Source: Bifidobacterium reuteri DSM 23975
GTDB taxonomy: Bacteria > Actinomycetota > Actinomycetes > Actinomycetales > Bifidobacteriaceae
DNA length: 64,000 nt
NCBI RefSeq assembly: GCF_000741695.1
Contig: NZ_JGZK01000013.1
Span: forward strand, 62,001 to 126,000
Reading direction: 5' to 3'
Part shown: positions 60,997-64,000 of the stretch, one piece after another
Position numbering within the stretch: position 1 is the first letter of the stretch
Layout of the letters: every line of letters begins with the position of its first letter
Program-made: the position numbers and the translations under genes
The notes under the pieces: model-generated
Seen by the model: the letters and a program-made list of their open reading frames with translations, nothing else
Told to the model about the DNA's origin: nothing
The model's database searches: none

Positions 60997-62425
60997 GGGG
61001 CTGCGGACGTTTTCTTGGAGACCGAACGGAAGGATTTTCGTATGTTCAGTCTTGAGGAACGAGAGCGTGCGGTGGAGTTGTATTTCACCACGCCGATGAC
61101 GACGGCCCAGGTGGTGGAGCATCTGGGTTATCCGACCAGGCAGTGTCTGGAGCGTTGGCTGGCGATGGATTCCCGGTATGCTGGCCATATGGCCAAACCC
61201 ATCATCCCACTGGAGACCAGGCGAAGGGCAGTCGAGCTGGTGCTGGGCGGCATGCAGCAGAAGCAGGCCGCCAAACAGCTCGGCGTGAGCGTCGGCGCGG
61301 TGCATGGCTGGGTCAGGGCGTACCGCAAGGGCGGCATGGCCGCGTTGCAGCCCAAAAACAGGAACTCCGCGCAGGGCAATAAGCCCGCGGACTCCCGCCG
61401 CCGGCCGTCCGCAGCCGATGATGATGACGCGGAGGCTTTGCGCCGCAGGGTCGAGGAACTGGAGCTGGAGAACGCGTTGATGCGGGAGGTGGTGGAGGTC
61501 GTAAAAAAAGACCCCGGCGCCGACCTGCGGCGCCTGTCGAACAGGGAGAAGACCCTGTTGATCGACCGGTTGAGGCCGGCGTATTCGCTCAGCTCGATGA
61601 CATGCTTGCTCGCCATCGCGCCCAGCAGCTACCACTACCACCACGCCCGGCTCGGCGTTGACAAGTACGCCGGACTCAGGGCAGAGGTGGCCGGGGCGTT
61701 CGCCGATTCCAAGGGCAGGTACGGGTACCGCAGGATCAAGGCGGTGCTCAAGACCGGCGTATCGGAGAAGTCGGTCCGCAGGATCATGGCGGAGGAAGGG
61801 CTCGTGGCGCACGTGCCCAAGCGACGCAGGTATAGTTCCTACGAGGGCGAGACGACGCCGGCTCCCGCCAATCTCGTCGACCGGGACTTCACGGCCGAGC
61901 GTCCGAACGAGAAGTGGCTGACGGACATCACCGAGATCAAGGCCAGGGACGGGAAGGTGTACCTCTCGCCGATGATCGACTGCTTCGATGGCAAGATCGT
62001 CGCATACACCGCCGGCTTCAGCCCCAACGCGGAGCTGGCCAACCGGATGCTGGAGAAAGCGGCCTCGACGCTGCCGGGGAACGCGCGTCCCCTGGTGCAT
62101 TCCGACCGTGGATGCCATTACCGGTGGCCCGGATGGCTCGGGCTCATGGAACGCTTCGGGCTGACGCGCTCCATGAGCGCGAAGGGCTGTTCGCCGGACA
62201 ACGCGGCCGCGGAGGGATTCTTCGGCAGGATGAAGACCGAGGCGGTCTACCCCGAGAAGTGGGAGGAACACACCCGCAACGAGGTGCTCGCCTTGGTCGA
62301 TGAGTACATACGCTGGTACAACCACGAGCGCATCAAACAGTCGCTTGGTTGGATGAGCCCGGTACAATACCGTCAAAGCCAAGGAATGGCTGCGTGATTA
62401 TCTCCAAGAAAATGTCCGCAGCCCC
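60997..62425 (+). mobile_element. IS3-family insertion sequence
   Basis: Terminal inverted repeats of 25 bp (60997-61021 and 62401-62425) begin GGGGCTGCGGAC and end TTTTCTTGGAGA, with one mismatch. They enclose one transposase gene. No target duplication is visible: the left flank is TCCTTC and the right flank AAATCT. The two sides may come from different sources, with thiY DNA on the left and tet(W) 3' flank on the right. Confidence 0.88.
61042..62397 (+). CDS. IS3-family transposase, single open frame
   Basis: DDE transposase (451 aa) with GGAAGGATTTT before ATG 61042. Two HTH units (TTAQVVEHLGYPTRQCLERW and KQAAKQLGVSVGAVHGWVRA) and a leucine-zipper-like segment (LRRRVEELELENALMREVVE) correspond to OrfA. 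The rest is the OrfB type: an HTH_21 region, then rve domain with Asp in DITEIKA, Asp in HSDRGCHY and Glu in NAAAEGFFGRMK. The usual OrfA/OrfB frameshift is absent because the two parts are fused in one frame. Confidence 0.92.
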   Translation: MFSLEERERAVELYFTTPMTTAQVVEHLGYPTRQCLERWLAMDSRYAGHMAKPIIPLETRRRAVELVLGGMQQKQAAKQLGVSVGAVHGWVRAYRKGGMAALQPKNRNSAQGNKPADSRRRPSAADDDDAEALRRRVEELELENALMREVVEVVKKDPGADLRRLSNREKTLLIDRLRPAYSLSSMTCLLAIAPSSYHYHHARLGVDKYAGLRAEVAGAFADSKGRYGYRRIKAVLKTGVSEKSVRRIMAEEGLVAHVPKRRRYSSYEGETTPAPANLVDRDFTAERPNEKWLTDITEIKARDGKVYLSPMIDCFDGKIVAYTAGFSPNAELANRMLEKAASTLPGNARPLVHSDRGCHYRWPGWLGLMERFGLTRSMSAKGCSPDNAAAEGFFGRMKTEAVYPEKWEEHTRNEVLALVDEYIRWYNHERIKQSLGWMSPVQYRQSQGMAA

Positions 62426-62498
62426 AAATCTTCCTTACTATATTCCATTGTTACCCTCCATAACTTCTGATTGTTGCCGTCTTGACGATTATGTATCT
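62426..62498. other. tet(W) downstream flank
   Basis: Short AT-rich stretch between the IS3 right end and the tet(W) stop. No gene is seen. Its lower GC goes with the tet(W) segment. Confidence 0.5.
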
Positions 62499-63869
62499 TT
62501 ACATTACCTTCTGAAACATATGGCGCACCTTGTCCAGGCGGCTGTTTGGACGGCGGGGCTGGATGACCGGCTGACCGACAGCGGCCTGATATCCTTTCAG
62601 CTCTGTAAGGCATACGCTCCGCCCGTTGGTGTAAAAGGCCAGATCAGTACGGTATGCCTGTATACAGCGGGCGGGAATCTCGCCAGTAAAGACAACTTCA
62701 TCCTTTTTTACCTGGGCCGTTTCGATGGTGGCACAGTATTTCGGTGCATCATGATAAGCCTGGAAAGGTATTCCTGGGGCGCATAGAGGGTGAAGGAGAG
62801 ATAAGGTTCCAGCAGTTGCGTCCCTGATTCCTTCAATGCCTGTTCCAATACAATCGGGGCCAATGAGCGGAAGTCCGCCGGCGTGCTGACCGGACTGTAA
62901 TAAAGCCCGTATTCAAAGCAAATCTTACAGTCCGTTACGTTCCAGCCGAACAAGCCCTGCTCCAGCCCGTAACGGATACCATCCCTGACAGCGTTTTGAA
63001 AACTCTGGTTCAAGTATCCCAGCGAAACCCGGCTCTCGTATTGTACACCGGAGCCAAGCGGGAGTGGTGTAACAGACAGTCCGATGGATGCCCAAAACGG
63101 GTTGGGCGGCACCTCGATATGGATGGTGTGGCTGGCTGCTTTGAGCGGCCGCTCCATATAAATGACGGTGGGTTCCTTTACCACTGTTTCAAGCTTGTAT
63201 TTTTCCGACAGCAAAGCGGAAACAACCTCCAACTGCACCCGGCCCAAAAAAGAAAGAATGATCTCATGGGTGATGGAATCCACCTCGCAGCGCAAAAGCG
63301 GGTCAGTATCCGCAAGTTGCGTAAGAGCGTCCAGCAGCCGTTCTCTTTGCGCTGCCGTTTTCGGCGCAATCGACGTCCGCAGCATGGGGAGGGGGTCCTC
63401 ACGCCACCTTTTACGAGGGAGCCGGGTTGGGTCCCCTAATACATCGTTTAACCTCACGCTGTCGCTGGGAAGGATAACAATTTCACCCGGATAAGCGGTG
63501 TCTGTCCGAACAATTTCCCCTTTGGATGGAATACGCATCTCTGTGATTTTCAGCTTTTCTCTCCCGGCCAGGGCCACCGTATCCCGCAGGCGCAGCGTTC
63601 CGCTGTATAGCCGTAGATAGACACGCCGCTGGCCGCAATCTGTATACTCCACCTTGAAAACGCTGCCGCATAGGGCGGCGCTCCCCTGTTCCCCAATCGG
63701 TTGGAACAGCCCTGTCACCGCATCCATCAACGGTTGAATGCCAAGGCCCTTTTTGGCGCTGCCATAATAGACCGGGAACAGGGAGGCGTCTTGAACCCGC
63801 CGCTGTTCCTCCCGCACAAGTTTTTCCCGGCTGATTGGTTCTCCTGCGATATACTTTTCCAATAATTTA
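62499..63869 (-). pseudogene. tet(W): Tetracycline-resistance ribosomal protection protein Tet(W), 5'-truncated and frameshifted
   Basis: Remnant of the EF-G-like tetracycline ribosomal protection GTPase. It covers about the last 450 of 639 residues: [20 protein letters not shown] at the broken 5' side, [20 protein letters not shown], and domain IV/V parts such as [18 protein letters not shown]. The GTPase domain (first third) is missing because another IS begins at about 63870. A one-base loss near 62757-62761 shifts the frame after EYLSR; the restored frame reads [16 protein letters not shown] and runs to [18 protein letters not shown] with the stop at 62499. As seen here it cannot give a working protein. 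The lower GC and foreign codon use mark it as transferred DNA. Confidence 0.88.
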
Positions 63870-64000
63870 TGGCGCTATTGCTGTTTTCGTGGGTGGTTGT
63901 TTGCCGGTGAGGCGTTGAACCGGTAAGAGAAGAGCGCTTTTTGGTTAGGATGTTCATCGACCAAGAAAAACACAACCGAAAAGCGCCTGATGAACAGCAT
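63870..64000 (+). mobile_element. Left end of a further insertion sequence (partial)
   Basis: GGCGCTATTGCTGTTTTCGT begins abruptly where tet(W) homology ends. GCGCTTTTTGGTT (about 63932) and AACCGAAAAGCGC (about 63974) form a subterminal stem with one mismatch. An ATG at 63990 (MNS...) with no classical ribosome-binding site may start the transposase, which runs out of the window. The GG end is compatible with ISL3-like elements, but the family is not certain. Confidence 0.5.

Noticed and set aside
60976..62382. 468-codon open frame opposite the transposase
   Set aside because: Antisense shadow of the IS3 transposase; no motifs of its own.

Overview
The window comes from a high-GC actinobacterium and almost certainly a Bifidobacterium. 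The 16S rRNA gene carries the 18-base genus-specific site CATCCGGCATTACCACCC at 13663-13680. The gene content agrees: Wag31/DivIVA next to SepF and FtsZ, a biotin-dependent acyl-CoA carboxylase, a ThiE-ThiC fusion, a GH32 sucrose locus and a tet(W) remnant. Species was not assigned. The 16S V2 segment near 13620-13660 does not match what I remember of B. longum or B. breve.

Layout. 1-4771: carboxyltransferase (partial) and biotin carboxylase/BCCP genes on the minus strand, divergent from bioY, with birA convergent to bioY; a biotin supply, attachment and use cluster. 4935-8402: a large membrane protein and a PucR-type regulator. 8475-14260: a complete rRNA operon on the minus strand (16S-23S-5S, no tRNA seen in the spacer) with promoters, boxA-like repeats and a terminator. 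14455-17927: oleate hydratase, an aldo/keto reductase and a DUF4186 protein. 18120-21686: replicative polymerase dnaE. 21740-26145: an accessory island with a second, shortened DnaE-like protein that keeps every PHP nuclease ligand but has lost all three polymerase aspartates, a divergent WYL regulator, a DUF1643 protein and a broken GIY-YIG-type gene. 26366-36340: core genes on the minus strand (rluD, lspA, wag31, yggT, sepF, ftsZ, dusB, glyS, pepC). 36477-42901: an ABC exporter whose adaptor gene is frameshifted, a lipoprotein and an OmpR-type two-component system. 42852-48910: thiamine biosynthesis under a TPP riboswitch (thiM, thiE-thiC, an acetyltransferase, thiD, a thiamine-binding protein). 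49321-54089: an MFS transporter, a NarL-type two-component pair with a frameshifted regulator, and a membrane protein. 54346-58643: a LacI regulator, a LacY-type permease and a GH32 fructosidase with tandem operators. 58839-60952: a ThiX/ThiY-type precursor uptake transporter without its ATPase. 60997-64000: an IS3-family element, a tet(W) fragment and the edge of another IS.

The strongest candidate for something undescribed is the catalytically dead DnaE paralogue plus WYL regulator island, inserted just upstream of the real dnaE and bounded by a diverged direct repeat of about 43 bp. Other points are a dispersed intergenic repeat of about 100 bp, one copy of whose palindromic core encodes the C-terminal tail of the biotin carboxylase; a TPP riboswitch that overlaps the 3' end of a histidine kinase gene; and several near-perfect operator-like palindromes.
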